A stretch of 62,793 nucleotides of DNA from Anaerolineae bacterium (GTDB lineage Bacteria > Chloroflexota > Anaerolineae > Aggregatilineales > Aggregatilineaceae), in assembly GCA_016926875.1 (NCBI GenBank), contig JAFGNU010000081.1:1-62793 (forward strand), read 5' to 3'. The notes under the pieces were generated by a model, which searched no databases, had not been told where the DNA came from, and saw nothing but the letters and a program-made list of their open reading frames with translations. Every line of letters begins with the position of its first letter. The first letter of the stretch is position 1. Below are positions 8,944 to 18,115 of this stretch, one piece after another. A program made the position numbers and the translations under genes.

Positions 8944-10398
8944 CTACGGCGGCGCATAGCCCAGCCGTTCCAACGCGCGCGCAGCCAGCAGGCCATAGCC
9001 TGTTTCCGCGCCAACGGTTTCGACCACAAACCGGTACGAATCCGTCGCCCCCTCCCGATCCCCCAGGTACTCAAGCACAATCGCGAAGTAATAGCGGCTG
9101 CGCGGGTGCCGGGCATCCAATCCAACCGCGATATTCAACTCGTCATACGCCTGTGAGAACTCGCCAATCTGATAGTATGCCCACCCCAGGCTGGCATGTA
9201 AATCGGGATCATCCGGGGCCAGTTCAACCGCGCCCTGGATAAATACCAGCCCCTCACCCGATTCCAGTTGGTAGCCGGTATCGGCATAAAACGCAGCCAG
9301 CAGCGTATGCCAGCGCACATCGTCCGGCGCCAGTTCAACCGCTATCCGCAGCCACTCCTCCGCCGCGCTCAGATCGCCCAGCAGTTGCAGCGACGTGCCA
9401 ACCTCGGCAGCCAGAGCGGGGTTACCGGGCGCCAGCCAGTACGCTTGAGTGAATACATCGTAGGACTGTTCGTACTCCCCGGCTAAGCGCCAGTGCTGGC
9501 CCAATATAAAATAGACGGTGGGATCGTTGGGCGCCATCGCCAGCGCCGCTTCGATGTCCGGCAGGCCGTCGCGCCCCTGCTGATCCCGCGCAAATCCCAC
9601 ATACGCCAGCGCCGCCGGGTTTACTGCGTTGGCTTGCAGGGCCATCACCAGCGCGCGCTCGGCAAACGGCCACTCACCCAGCCCGACCAATGCCATCCCC
9701 AGCAGCGTGTGAGCATCTGTCAATGCATAGCGCTCGTATCCCGCCAGCGCTGACCGGACTGTTTCGGCGTAGGCAGCCCAATCGGGATTGGCGGCTGCCC
9801 GGTCCAGGTATTCAGCGGCCAGCGCCTGATCCTCCGGCGCTAGCAGCATCCCCAACTGGTAGAACGCCCACGCGTCCGTTGGCTGCTGCACAATGAGTTG
9901 TTCTAGCGTTTCCCTGGCCCCCGGCCAATCAAGCTGCTCGATCTGCTGTTCTGCCTGGTAGCGCAGTGCCGCCGGGTTGGGCTGGTCTTCGGCCAGCGAT
10001 GCGCCGCGCAGTAAGGCGGAGGTCTGCCCCAGTTCGCCGCTGTGCTCCAGAATAGTCGTTAGCTGGTTACGCCGCGTGACATTCCAACCGTCCCGATCCG
10101 CCAGCGCATACAGATACATACGCGCCTGATCGTACTGGCCGGTTTCCAGCTTCATCTGGACCAACCGTTCGTATATCGCCGGGGGAGACGCGCCACAGTC
10201 CAGGGCGCGATTGTAGGCTGCCAGCGCATCGTCATCGTGTCCCTCGTGCGCGGCCTGCTCGCCGATATGCCACCAGCGCTCGATCTGGATGCTGTGGGGC
10301 GCTGCATCAACCCACAACAAGAACGCGGCCACCACAACCAGCCGCGCGGTGATGGTAAGCCAAACTACAAACGGTATCGGTTGTGATCGTTTTGGCAT
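8944..10398 (-). CDS. membrane-anchored TPR protein
   Basis: A 484-residue protein with one N-terminal membrane helix (about residues 8-26) and then at least nine tetratricopeptide-like repeats (for example YNRALDCGASPPAIYERL and LHASLGWAYYQIGEFSQAY). TPR proteins act as scaffolds. It lies between a response regulator and two surface beta-sandwich proteins, which suggests an assembly or signalling role at the membrane. The start is uncertain: the ATG at 10398 leaves a 13-bp gap after the response regulator, while an in-frame TTG at 10431 overlaps it. Neither has a clear ribosome site. Confidence 0.8.
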   Translation of the reverse strand: MPKRSQPIPFVVWLTITARLVVVAAFLLWVDAAPHSIQIERWWHIGEQAAHEGHDDDALAAYNRALDCGASPPAIYERLVQMKLETGQYDQARMYLYALADRDGWNVTRRNQLTTILEHSGELGQTSALLRGASLAEDQPNPAALRYQAEQQIEQLDWPGARETLEQLIVQQPTDAWAFYQLGMLLAPEDQALAAEYLDRAAANPDWAAYAETVRSALAGYERYALTDAHTLLGMALVGLGEWPFAERALVMALQANAVNPAALAYVGFARDQQGRDGLPDIEAALAMAPNDPTVYFILGQHWRLAGEYEQSYDVFTQAYWLAPGNPALAAEVGTSLQLLGDLSAAEEWLRIAVELAPDDVRWHTLLAAFYADTGYQLESGEGLVFIQGAVELAPDDPDLHASLGWAYYQIGEFSQAYDELNIAVGLDARHPRSRYYFAIVLEYLGDREGATDSYRFVVETVGAETGYGLLAARALERLGYAPP

Positions 10399-10411
10399 CA
10401 GGGGATCGGTA

Positions 10412-10870
10412 CTATGTTTTGTCGAGGCCAAGCGCTTCAGCCACTGTTTTCCTGACTTCCTGGGGGTTTAGCGGTTTGATCAGGTAGCTGTGTACACCCT
10501 GGAGTTTGCCCATCAATCGGTTAGCCGGGTCGCCATAAGCGGTGATAACTACGATTAGCGGCTTTTTTTCACCGCGCCGCTGCTTCTTGATCGTATCCAG
10601 CACTTTCCAACCGGTGGTATCCGGCAGCGCAATGTCCAGCAGGACCAAATCGGGATGTTCGTTGTGATACACTTCTAACGCCCGGCTGCCGTGTGTCTCA
10701 CACCAAACCTGCAAATTCATTTGCTCCAGCGTTACGCGGAGCACTTCGGCCAGTTCTGTCGTATCTTCTACAATGAGCACTTTATGAGAAGGCCTGGTAT
10801 CCGATGCCTGCTCCGCGCCGTTGTTTTTGTGTTTGTGGAATGGGATAGAAGGATTATCGGCTTCGCTCAT
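10412..10870 (-). CDS. stand-alone response regulator receiver protein
   Basis: A 152-residue protein made of a 30-residue variable N-terminus and one CheY-like receiver domain. The acidic pocket (VEDTTE), the phosphorylatable Asp in LVLLDIALPD, the Thr in VVITAYGD and the Lys in SYLIKPL are all present. There is no output domain, so it probably acts by protein contact. AAGGA lies 7 bp before the ATG at 10870. It is the first gene of the minus-strand block and sits just downstream of a good promoter. No sensor kinase gene is nearby. Confidence 0.9.
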   Translation of the reverse strand: MSEADNPSIPFHKHKNNGAEQASDTRPSHKVLIVEDTTELAEVLRVTLEQMNLQVWCETHGSRALEVYHNEHPDLVLLDIALPDTTGWKVLDTIKKQRRGEKKPLIVVITAYGDPANRLMGKLQGVHSYLIKPLNPQEVRKTVAEALGLDKT

Positions 10871-10940
10871 GGCTGCGTCCTTCACTATTCGCGGATAAGC
10901 TGCTAAAATCAAACGAAATTCCACGATAGCGATCAGCGTA

Positions 10941-10970
10941 ATTATATCACACGCATCTCATTGCCTGTAA
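10941..10970 (-). promoter_or_regulatory. promoter of the response-regulator operon
   Basis: On the minus strand TTACAG (10965-10970), an 18-bp spacer and TATAAT (10941-10946) with a TG extension form a likely sigma-70 promoter. It lies about 70 bp upstream of the response regulator start. Confidence 0.6.
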
Positions 10971-11003
10971 TAGTACTCAGGCTATCTGCCGGTTTTGCGT
11001 CGA

Positions 11004-11032
11004 TTGCATGACCAGAACGCATGTGCTAGAAT
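11004..11032 (+). promoter_or_regulatory. promoter of ftsK
   Basis: TTGCAT (11004-11009), a 17-bp spacer and TAGAAT (11027-11032) with the extended TGC before the -10. A short GGAACAA-like repeat (11034-11057) follows near the start site. A second -10-like TATGAT lies at 11082 but has a poor -35. Confidence 0.55.
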
Positions 11033-11125
11033 GGAAACAAGGAACAAGGGAACAAGGCTTCCCGATTTACGCCAACTATGCTATGATGTACAATGGTTCC
11101 ATGACAGTATCCAGGTGGCTATTTG

Positions 11126-13984
11126 ATGGCTAAAAAGAAGACCGCCAGCGGCGGTCGTTCTACGTCTGCGCACAAATCCAAGCCGCGCAGCACAACCAAC
11201 CAGTCGAAGTCAAAACCGAAGTCGACTGCGTCCAAAAAGGGTGCCTCACGTACTTCAGCCAAGTCGCGCGCGCGCCAGGCTTCACGCCGCCCACGGATTA
11301 AAAAAGTGGCGAGCTGGCCCCAGCGGGTAGCAGAATCCTGGAAGTCAGCCCGCACCACGCTAACCGATCCGGATTTCTGGCGGCAGGTACAGCACCAGGC
11401 CCCGCCCTGGATCGATGAACTCGGCGCGATCCTGTTGATCGTGCTCGGCGTGGTATCGCTGACGGCGCTGTTTAACACCACGTCCGAGGCGATGTTATCA
11501 GTTACGCTCTCACGGGCTTTACGACAGGCATTTGGTCATGGCGCCTATATCGTCGCGCTAAGCGTGTTAGGTGCCGGGATTATCTTACTGCTGCCCAAGT
11601 TTGGCATCACGCTGCGAGTGGGATTGGTCCACGTCGTTGGGTCGGAGATCACCTTCGGGGCGTTTGAGGCCATGCTGCACCTGTTTGCCAACGATCCGGA
11701 AGCGCGCGCGCTGGCGCGATCCGGCGGCGGTGGCGGCTACCTGGGTTGGGCGCTCAGCCAGTTGACAAGCGGCCTGGGTCATACGCTGTCTATTCTGATC
11801 TTTGGCATTCTGTTTGTCGCAGGGCTGGTCCTGATTACCGGCCTCCGGCGAGAGCACCTGGTATTGGGCGTCGCCTGGATGAATGCACGGCTGCAAAACG
11901 GCATCACCCGCCTGGATTCGTTATCATTCGAACCAGCCGCCGAATCATTATCTGACGACTCTGCCGGTATCGATCTCGAAACGAGCGCCCTGTCTCAATA
12001 CAGCCGCCGGACAGCCGCCGATCCCGCCATATCCTACCCGCGTCATGGCAAGCCGTCGATTGTGCCGCGTGAAAGCGCAGCGGAAGGCAGCGAACTAGCT
12101 CCTTCTGTTACGCAGGGCAGTGTGCCTGACCCGTCTGCACCGCTGGCTACTGCAACAGGATCGGACAGCGCAGCAAGCTACCAGGGCACTCGTTCAAAGT
12201 CCAAACCACGCCAACTCGATCCCAATAACAGGCTGACCAGGGCGCAAAAGAAAGAGATCGCCGACAAGGCCCGGCAAGAACTTGGAGCACCAAACGGACG
12301 CAGCCTGGTTGCGCCTGGCGAACCAGGGGAGCGGCCATCCATTGTGCCGCGCGATTACCTGCCCGATGCCCGCCCGGTGCCAGCCGCGCCGCGCGCACGG
12401 GTACGTCACACACGCAAAGAGTACTCATCTCGCTACTTCACCGTCGATGATTTCCAGGAAACAAAAAAGATCGGCAGGCGGGCCGAACACCTGCCCAACC
12501 TGGACCTGCTGAACAACATCGAGCTTAACAAACCGACCGAAGACGAGATCAATACCAACGCCCGGATCATCAAACATGCGCTGCTGGAATTTGATGTCGA
12601 TGTTGAAGTAATCGACGTCAAAGTCGGCCCGACCGTCACCCAGTATGCTGTTTCGCCCTATACCGAGGTGCTGACCGAAGATGGTGAAACAGTCCTCAAC
12701 CGGGTGCGCGTCAGCCAGATTGCCAACCTGGATGGTGACCTGGCGCTGGCCCTTTCTGCCAAACGCCTGCGTATCCAGGCGCCGGTCCCTGGCCATTCCT
12801 ACGTTGGCATCGAAGTGCCAAATCGCCAGCCGAGCACGGTTGCCCTGCGCCCGGTGCTGGAATCCGAGCAGTTCTACCAATATCGCAAACGCCCGCTGGC
12901 GCTCCCGCTGGGACGCGATGTATCGGGCGAATCGTTCATCACCGATCTGGGCACCATGCCCCACCTGTTGATCGCCGGAACAACCGGATCGGGCAAATCG
13001 ATCATGCTGGCATCGATAACAACGGCCTTTGTGATGAACAATCCTCCCGACCGTATCAAGCTGGCGTTGTTAGACCCCAAGATGGTTGAACTGAGCCGAT
13101 TCAACGGGCTGCCGCATTTGCTCGGTCCGGTGGAAACCGAACTGGACCGGATTATCGAAGTGCTGCGGTGGGCCACCCGCGAGATGGAATTCCGCTATAA
13201 GCTGCTGGAAAAAGAAGCGGCGCGGAATATCGACATCTATAACAAGCAGCTTGGCCGCCGTCGCAAAGCAGAAAGACTGCCTTATATTGTCATCATCGTG
13301 GACGAGATCGGCGACCTGATGATGCAGCGCCCGGACGAAACCGAGCGCGCCCTGACCCGGCTGGCACAGATGGCGCGTGCAGTCGGCATTCACCTGATGG
13401 TTGCCACCCAGCGCCCCAGCGTGGACGTGATCACGGGCCTGATCAAAGCAAATTTCCCGGCACGGATTTCATTCGCTGTCGCCTCAGGTGTAGACTCGCG
13501 GGTCATCCTGGATTCTACCGGCGCCGAAACGCTGATGGGACGCGGCGATATGCTGTTCCTGGCGCCTGATGCGTCCGGGCCACAGCGTATCCAGGGTTGC
13601 TATGTGTCGGATGATGAAGTGAACACCGTCGTCCAATACTGGCGCGAATGGCACGAAAACGAAGTGGCCGAAGGGCGTATGGACCCGCCGTCGGTCGCTC
13701 CCTGGGAACGCGGTCTGACCCGCCGCGAAGTCCTGGCCGAAACCGACCCGATGCTGGAAGATGCTATCGCGCTGGTGATCGCTGAAGGTGAAGCCTCGGC
13801 CTCGCTGATCCAGCGGCGGCTGGGACTGGGGTATCCACGCGCCGCCCGCCTGATAGACCTGATGCACGAGTTGGGCATCGTTGGCGAGGCGCGTGCCGGG
13901 GGCCGGACGCGCAACGTGCTGGTGAAGCCCGGCCACGATCCGTTCAGGAAACTGATCGACGAACGCCTGAAAAACAAGCCGTGA
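11126..13984 (+). CDS. ftsK: DNA translocase FtsK/SpoIIIE
   Basis: A 952-residue membrane-anchored ATP-driven DNA pump that clears chromosome ends from the division septum. After a Lys/Ser/Arg-rich N-terminus come four membrane helices (about residues 95-255), a long low-complexity linker and the RecA-like motor. Walker A (GTTGSGKS) is near residue 617 and Walker B (IVIIVDEIGDL) near 720. A C-terminal winged-helix gamma domain (about 880-945) would read polar sequences. AGGTGG precedes the ATG at 11126; the TTG one codon earlier is less likely. The gene appears monocistronic, with rpe starting from its own promoter. Confidence 0.95.
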   Translation: MAKKKTASGGRSTSAHKSKPRSTTNQSKSKPKSTASKKGASRTSAKSRARQASRRPRIKKVASWPQRVAESWKSARTTLTDPDFWRQVQHQAPPWIDELGAILLIVLGVVSLTALFNTTSEAMLSVTLSRALRQAFGHGAYIVALSVLGAGIILLLPKFGITLRVGLVHVVGSEITFGAFEAMLHLFANDPEARALARSGGGGGYLGWALSQLTSGLGHTLSILIFGILFVAGLVLITGLRREHLVLGVAWMNARLQNGITRLDSLSFEPAAESLSDDSAGIDLETSALSQYSRRTAADPAISYPRHGKPSIVPRESAAEGSELAPSVTQGSVPDPSAPLATATGSDSAASYQGTRSKSKPRQLDPNNRLTRAQKKEIADKARQELGAPNGRSLVAPGEPGERPSIVPRDYLPDARPVPAAPRARVRHTRKEYSSRYFTVDDFQETKKIGRRAEHLPNLDLLNNIELNKPTEDEINTNARIIKHALLEFDVDVEVIDVKVGPTVTQYAVSPYTEVLTEDGETVLNRVRVSQIANLDGDLALALSAKRLRIQAPVPGHSYVGIEVPNRQPSTVALRPVLESEQFYQYRKRPLALPLGRDVSGESFITDLGTMPHLLIAGTTGSGKSIMLASITTAFVMNNPPDRIKLALLDPKMVELSRFNGLPHLLGPVETELDRIIEVLRWATREMEFRYKLLEKEAARNIDIYNKQLGRRRKAERLPYIVIIVDEIGDLMMQRPDETERALTRLAQMARAVGIHLMVATQRPSVDVITGLIKANFPARISFAVASGVDSRVILDSTGAETLMGRGDMLFLAPDASGPQRIQGCYVSDDEVNTVVQYWREWHENEVAEGRMDPPSVAPWERGLTRREVLAETDPMLEDAIALVIAEGEASASLIQRRLGLGYPRAARLIDLMHELGIVGEARAGGRTRNVLVKPGHDPFRKLIDERLKNKP

Positions 13985-14069
13985 CACTGGCGCTGTCCGG
14001 TCTTCTACGCCGGGACTCTGTTATAACGCCGATGCCAACCTGGATGCAGGCTTGTATCGGCGCTTCACA

Positions 14070-14098
14070 TTGCTTTTTGGCTGTTAACTCAGTAAGAT
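14070..14098 (+). promoter_or_regulatory. promoter of rpe
   Basis: TTGCTT (14070-14075), a 17-bp spacer and TAAGAT (14093-14098). A perfect palindrome, GACACG-TT-CGTGTC (14103-14116), lies at the expected start site and just ahead of the ribosome site. Confidence 0.5.
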
Positions 14099-14128
14099 AC
14101 CCGACACGTTCGTGTCACAAGGAGAGTT

Positions 14129-14800
14129 ATGGTGCTCCCGGAACTTCGTATCGCGCCGTCCATCCTGGCCGCGGATTTTACCCGCCTTGGCGAGCAGATC
14201 GCCGAAGCAGAAACAGCAGGCGCCGATCAAATCCACATTGACGTGATGGACGGTCGCTTTGTGCCCAATATCACCATGGGGCCGTTGGTAGTGCGTGCCG
14301 CCCGCCGGGCGACGCGGCTGCCGCTGGATGTTCACCTGATGATTATCGAACCGGAACAGCATATTCCGGCGTTTATCGAAGCAGGCGCGGACATCATCAC
14401 GGTACATGTGGAAGCATGCCCGCATTTGCACCACGTGATACAGCAGATTCGTGAAGCGGGCGCCAGCCCGTCGGTGGCATTGAATCCGCACACGCCAGCG
14501 GTTATGATCAAAGAAATTCTACCGTTCGTGGACATGGTGCTGGCAATGACAGTCAATCCAGGGTTTGGCGGACAGGCATTTATTGCTGAAATGCTGCCAA
14601 AACTGCGCGCGATTCGCGATATGATGGACGCCGCCGGTCGCCCCATTCATTTACAGGTGGACGGTGGCATTGATAGTACAACAACGCCGCAGGTGGTGGC
14701 GCACGGCGCGAACGTGCTGGTGGCCGGAACTGCGATATTTGATGCCCCTGAGGGGATACAGGCTGCGATCAGTGCATTGCGCCGGGCAGGTCAGCGATGA
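14129..14800 (+). CDS. rpe: ribulose-phosphate 3-epimerase
   Basis: A 223-residue TIM-barrel enzyme that interconverts D-ribulose 5-phosphate and D-xylulose 5-phosphate in the pentose phosphate pathway. Family motifs are intact: IAPSILAADF, HIDVMDGRFVPNITMG, PLDVHLMI, MTVNPGFGGQ and QVDGGID, with the metal-binding His and Asp residues within them. Length is normal. AAGGAG precedes the ATG closely. It is followed by a hairpin terminator shared with the convergent rpmB. Confidence 0.96.
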   Translation: MVLPELRIAPSILAADFTRLGEQIAEAETAGADQIHIDVMDGRFVPNITMGPLVVRAARRATRLPLDVHLMIIEPEQHIPAFIEAGADIITVHVEACPHLHHVIQQIREAGASPSVALNPHTPAVMIKEILPFVDMVLAMTVNPGFGGQAFIAEMLPKLRAIRDMMDAAGRPIHLQVDGGIDSTTTPQVVAHGANVLVAGTAIFDAPEGIQAAISALRRAGQR

Positions 14801-14813
14801 CAGCAGAAAAACA

Positions 14814-14843
14814 CAAAAGCCAGCCTGAAAAGCTGGCTCTTTT
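14814..14843. terminator. bidirectional terminator between rpe and rpmB
   Basis: The stem AGCCAGC/GCTGGCT (14818-14824 with 14832-14838) has CTTTT on the right and AAAA on the left. It can stop both rpe (plus) and rpmB (minus). Confidence 0.75.
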
Positions 14844-14863
14844 GCAAGACGTTTCCATCATGC

Positions 14864-15055
14864 TCAGCGGACCTTTTCGTCCTTGCTCAGCTTCCGGATG
14901 CACCGCGTGCACAAGTATTTGCTGACCAGTTGGCCGTTCTCCACTATTTTGACGCGCTGGATATTTGGCCTGAACTGGCGATTGGTTTTCCGGTTTGAGT
15001 GGCTGACGTTGTGTCCAAACTGAGGAGACTTGCCACACATTTCACACTTTGCCAT
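14864..15055 (-). CDS. rpmB: 50S ribosomal protein L28, zinc-binding type
   Basis: A 63-residue large-subunit ribosomal protein. It starts MAKCEMCGKSPQFGHNVSHS and keeps both cysteine pairs (C4, C7 and C49, C52), so it is the zinc-containing form. GAGGTAG precedes the ATG at 15055. The frame continues open to 15331 but that extension is opposite the Asp23 gene and is not real. It has its own promoter at 15096-15124. Confidence 0.96.
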   Translation of the reverse strand: MAKCEMCGKSPQFGHNVSHSNRKTNRQFRPNIQRVKIVENGQLVSKYLCTRCIRKLSKDEKVR

Positions 15056-15095
15056 GAGACTACCTCGCGAAGTTCTGTTCAAGTACGCGGACGCC

Positions 15096-15124
15096 ATGCT
15101 ACCATAGAGCCTGATGATATGCAA
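15096..15124 (-). promoter_or_regulatory. promoter of rpmB
   Basis: On the minus strand TTGCAT (15119-15124), a 17-bp spacer and TAGCAT (15096-15101), about 40 bp upstream of the L28 start. It lies within the divergent gap shared with the Asp23 gene. Confidence 0.55.
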
Positions 15125-15152
15125 GGGCTTTGTAATACAACGAGAAAAACCG

Positions 15153-15509
15153 ATGACAACGAACGAGACGCCGCGCGGCACAATTGAGATATCTCCGACG
15201 GCTATCGCCACCCTGGTGGCCCATGCTGTGTTGCAAACATATGGCGTGGTCGGGATGGCTTCGCCCAGCCTGGCTTCCGACATTGCAGCCAGCATTACTC
15301 GTGACCCCAATCGTGGCGTTGAAGTACACATTGACGATTCTCAGGTAATCATTGATGTGTACATCGTCATTGAATACAGCACGCGCATTGCATCAGTCGC
15401 CAACAGCCTGATCAACAGCGTGCGTTATACCGTGGAGCAGAGCATCGGTGTGCCGGTGAGCCAGGTGAATGTTCACGTAGAGGGCCTGCGTGTTAGCCGA
15501 ACCAAGTGA
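15153..15509 (+). CDS. Asp23/Gls24 family protein
   Basis: A 118-residue protein of the Asp23/DUF322 family (motifs GTIEISPTAIATLV, YGVVGMASP and VNVHVEGLRV). The family gathers near membranes and is linked to envelope stress in Firmicutes; its exact role is unknown. In many genomes such a gene precedes fakA (yloV), as here. The ATG at 15153 is chosen because the family homology begins just after it; the ribosome site is weak (CGAGAAAAACC). Its TGA overlaps the GTG proposed for fakA. Confidence 0.88.
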   Translation: MTTNETPRGTIEISPTAIATLVAHAVLQTYGVVGMASPSLASDIAASITRDPNRGVEVHIDDSQVIIDVYIVIEYSTRIASVANSLINSVRYTVEQSIGVPVSQVNVHVEGLRVSRTK

Positions 15510-17209
15510 GAGTGTTAGTAGTTCACATGACAGATCAATCTTCCCCACAACCGGCTGAAAACACTGTTTGTGACGGCCACACACTATATCAACTTGCGCT
15601 GGCAGGATGCGACTGGCTGGATCAGCACCACGCGATTGTTAACCAGCTTAATGTTTTCCCGGTGCCGGATGGCGACACCGGCACCAACATGCTGATGACC
15701 ATGCGCAACGCCATCAAAGAAGCGTCCGACAACGAACACGCGCATATCGGGCAGGTGGCAGCGCATCTCGCACACGGTGCTATGATGGGATCGCGGGGCA
15801 ACTCCGGCACCATCCTGTCGCAGTTGTGGCAGGGATTCGCCCACGCGCTCAAAGATCAGCCCACGCTGACCGCCGAACTGCTGGTTAAGGGACTGCGCCA
15901 GGCTTCCGACACGGCGTACCGGGGCGTGATCAAGCCGGTTGAAGGCACGATCCTGACCGTTTCGCGCGAGGTCGCCGAAGAAGCCGAAGAAGCTTACCAG
16001 GATACAGACGACGTGATCGACATTCTGGCATGTGTGGTGGACCGCGCGAAGGATGCATTGGCCCGCACGCCCGAAATGCTGCCTATCCTGCAAAAAGCCG
16101 GGGTGGTGGATTCGGGGGGCAGCGGTCTGACCTACATCCTGGAAGGCATGCTGCGCTTTGTCCGGGGTGAGGCTGTGATCGCTGCGGAAACCGCCGCCGT
16201 CCCCGTCGAAGACCTGGCAGCCGCCCTGGCTCCTGAAGACGAAATGGGCTATGGCTACGATGTCCAGTTCATCATCCAGGGCGATAACCTGAATGTGAAT
16301 GTGGTTCGCTCCGCCATCGACGCTATGGGATGGTCAACGCTCGTGGTTGGCAACGAAAGCGCCGTTAAAGTACATGTCCACGTTCACGATCCCGGTATCC
16401 CGCTGAGCTATGGTGTGAGCCTGGGCGCTATCAGCGATATCGTGGTCGAAAATATGCAGGAACAGTTTCACGAGTACCTGCGCGAACGGGCCGATCAACC
16501 CGCACCTGATCTTATCGAAGCGTCGCCTTTTGGTATCGAGCTGGCGGGGGACGATATTGGGGTAGTGGCCGTTGTATCCGGTGAGGGGTTGGCGCGCGTT
16601 TTCCAGCAGTTGGGCGCTACAGAGCTGGTGATGGGCGGACAAACCAATAACCCCAGCACCCAGGAAATCCTGGAAGCGATCCAGCGCCTGCCGGTCCGCA
16701 ACGTGATCCTGCTGCCAAATAACAAAAACATTATCCTGGCAGCAGAACAGGCAGCCCGGCTGGCTACCGATCAGGAAGTGATCGTGGTGCCAACGCGCAG
16801 TATGCCCCAGGGGATCAGCGCGCTGCTGCCGTACGATCCGCAGGGCGAATTGGACATGGTAGCAGACGCCATGATGCAGGCCAAAGACGATGTCGTCACC
16901 GGCGAGATCACAACGGCCACCCGCAGCGTTGAACTGAACGGCGTCCAGGTTAATCAGGGACAGATCATCGGGCTGGTCGACGGCGTACTGGCGACTGCGG
17001 GTGATAACTTGAACCAGGTTATGCAAGATGTGCTGGCGCAGATGCAGGCGTTGGACTGCGAGTTGATTACCCTGTACTACGGCGAGGATATTCTAAAACC
17101 GGATGCTGAAGAGCTGGCTGAGTCCCTGCGCCAGGTGTACCCAGACCAGGAATTTGAGCTGGTCTATGGTGGACAACCACACTACTATTTTATTCTGAGC
17201 GCCGAGTGA
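15506..17209 (+). CDS. fakA: fatty acid kinase catalytic subunit FakA (DAK2 domain, YloV)
   Basis: A 567-residue protein with an N-terminal dihydroxyacetone-kinase-like DAK2 domain (NVFPVPDGDTGTNML with Mg-binding aspartates; GSRGNSGTILSQ), a middle domain and a C-terminal DegV-like DAK1 part. FakA phosphorylates fatty acids held by FakB (DegV) proteins so that they can enter phospholipid synthesis. Two degV genes follow directly, which matches that partnership. The start is uncertain: the GTG at 15506 overlaps the previous stop, while the GTG at 15512 and the ATG at 15527 are alternatives. Confidence 0.92.
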   Translation: MRVLVVHMTDQSSPQPAENTVCDGHTLYQLALAGCDWLDQHHAIVNQLNVFPVPDGDTGTNMLMTMRNAIKEASDNEHAHIGQVAAHLAHGAMMGSRGNSGTILSQLWQGFAHALKDQPTLTAELLVKGLRQASDTAYRGVIKPVEGTILTVSREVAEEAEEAYQDTDDVIDILACVVDRAKDALARTPEMLPILQKAGVVDSGGSGLTYILEGMLRFVRGEAVIAAETAAVPVEDLAAALAPEDEMGYGYDVQFIIQGDNLNVNVVRSAIDAMGWSTLVVGNESAVKVHVHVHDPGIPLSYGVSLGAISDIVVENMQEQFHEYLRERADQPAPDLIEASPFGIELAGDDIGVVAVVSGEGLARVFQQLGATELVMGGQTNNPSTQEILEAIQRLPVRNVILLPNNKNIILAAEQAARLATDQEVIVVPTRSMPQGISALLPYDPQGELDMVADAMMQAKDDVVTGEITTATRSVELNGVQVNQGQIIGLVDGVLATAGDNLNQVMQDVLAQMQALDCELITLYYGEDILKPDAEELAESLRQVYPDQEFELVYGGQPHYYFILSAE

Positions 17210-17245
17210 TCGACCAGGGCAGGGACGGGCACGGAGGAAACACGC

Positions 17246-18115
17246 TTGCGTAAGGTTCGGATAGTTACTGACAGCTCAGCCCACTTTACCGATCCGGGCA
17301 CCGTCGAGCGCTACGGTATCGAGGTTGTACCGCTTACCATCAAAATCGGCTCCCAGTCCTTCCGAGAAGGCATCGATCTCGACGCCGATACATTTCTCCG
17401 GCTGGCCGGTAATAACAGCATGCCAACCGGGCTGGTCGCGCCCTCCGTTGAACAGTTCGCTGCCCTATACAGCCGCCTGAACCAGGAAACCGATCAAGTC
17501 CTGTCGCTTCACATATCACGCCAGATGAGCGCCACCTGGAGCCATGCGCGGGCTGCCACAAAAACCCTGCTTGGCCGCTGCGAGATCGACGTTCTGGATT
17601 CAATGACAACCTCTGTTGGACTGGCTATGCTGGCCGAAGCGGGTGCCGAGGCAGCTAAAGCAGGTGCCTCGTTGGAGGAAGTTGTTCGTATCGTGCGGGG
17701 CATGCTGCCGCACGTCTATACGGTTTTTTATGTCGAATCGCTCGACTACCTGCGTAACAACGGCCTGCTCAGCGAAGCGCAGTCGATTCTAGGTGCCATG
17801 CTCAACATCAAGCCTTTCCTCACCATCGAAGAGGGCGAACTGATCCCGATGGAAAAGGTACGCACCCAGGCACAGGCTATTGATAAGCTGGTCGAGTTTG
17901 TCGCTGAATTCTCCGGGTTGGAAAACCTGGTCATTTTACAAAACATGCCGTATCCAACCGACCAGACACGCGCGCTTCAAGATCGGCTGGCGGCTGAGTT
18001 CCCAGGCCGCAACTTTCCATGGGTGATGTATGGTCCCAGCCTGGCAACAATGATCGGTTTTGACGGCATGGGGGTCGTAGTGCATGAAAACATAGACGCC
18101 GAGGAAGACCTCTGA
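17246..18115 (+). CDS. DegV family fatty-acid-binding protein (FakB-like), copy 1
   Basis: A 289-residue DegV protein. DegV proteins hold a fatty acid and present it to FakA. Motifs include VTDSSAHF, PTGLVAPS, LSLHISRQMSATW, LDSMTTSVGL and MIGFDGMGV. It starts with TTG at 17246, supported by GGAGGA 7 bp upstream. Its stop overlaps the ATG of the second degV gene (TGATG). The sequence differs enough from copy 2 that they may favour different acyl chains, as FakB1 and FakB2 do in Staphylococcus; that is inference. Confidence 0.92.
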   Translation: MRKVRIVTDSSAHFTDPGTVERYGIEVVPLTIKIGSQSFREGIDLDADTFLRLAGNNSMPTGLVAPSVEQFAALYSRLNQETDQVLSLHISRQMSATWSHARAATKTLLGRCEIDVLDSMTTSVGLAMLAEAGAEAAKAGASLEEVVRIVRGMLPHVYTVFYVESLDYLRNNGLLSEAQSILGAMLNIKPFLTIEEGELIPMEKVRTQAQAIDKLVEFVAEFSGLENLVILQNMPYPTDQTRALQDRLAAEFPGRNFPWVMYGPSLATMIGFDGMGVVVHENIDAEEDL

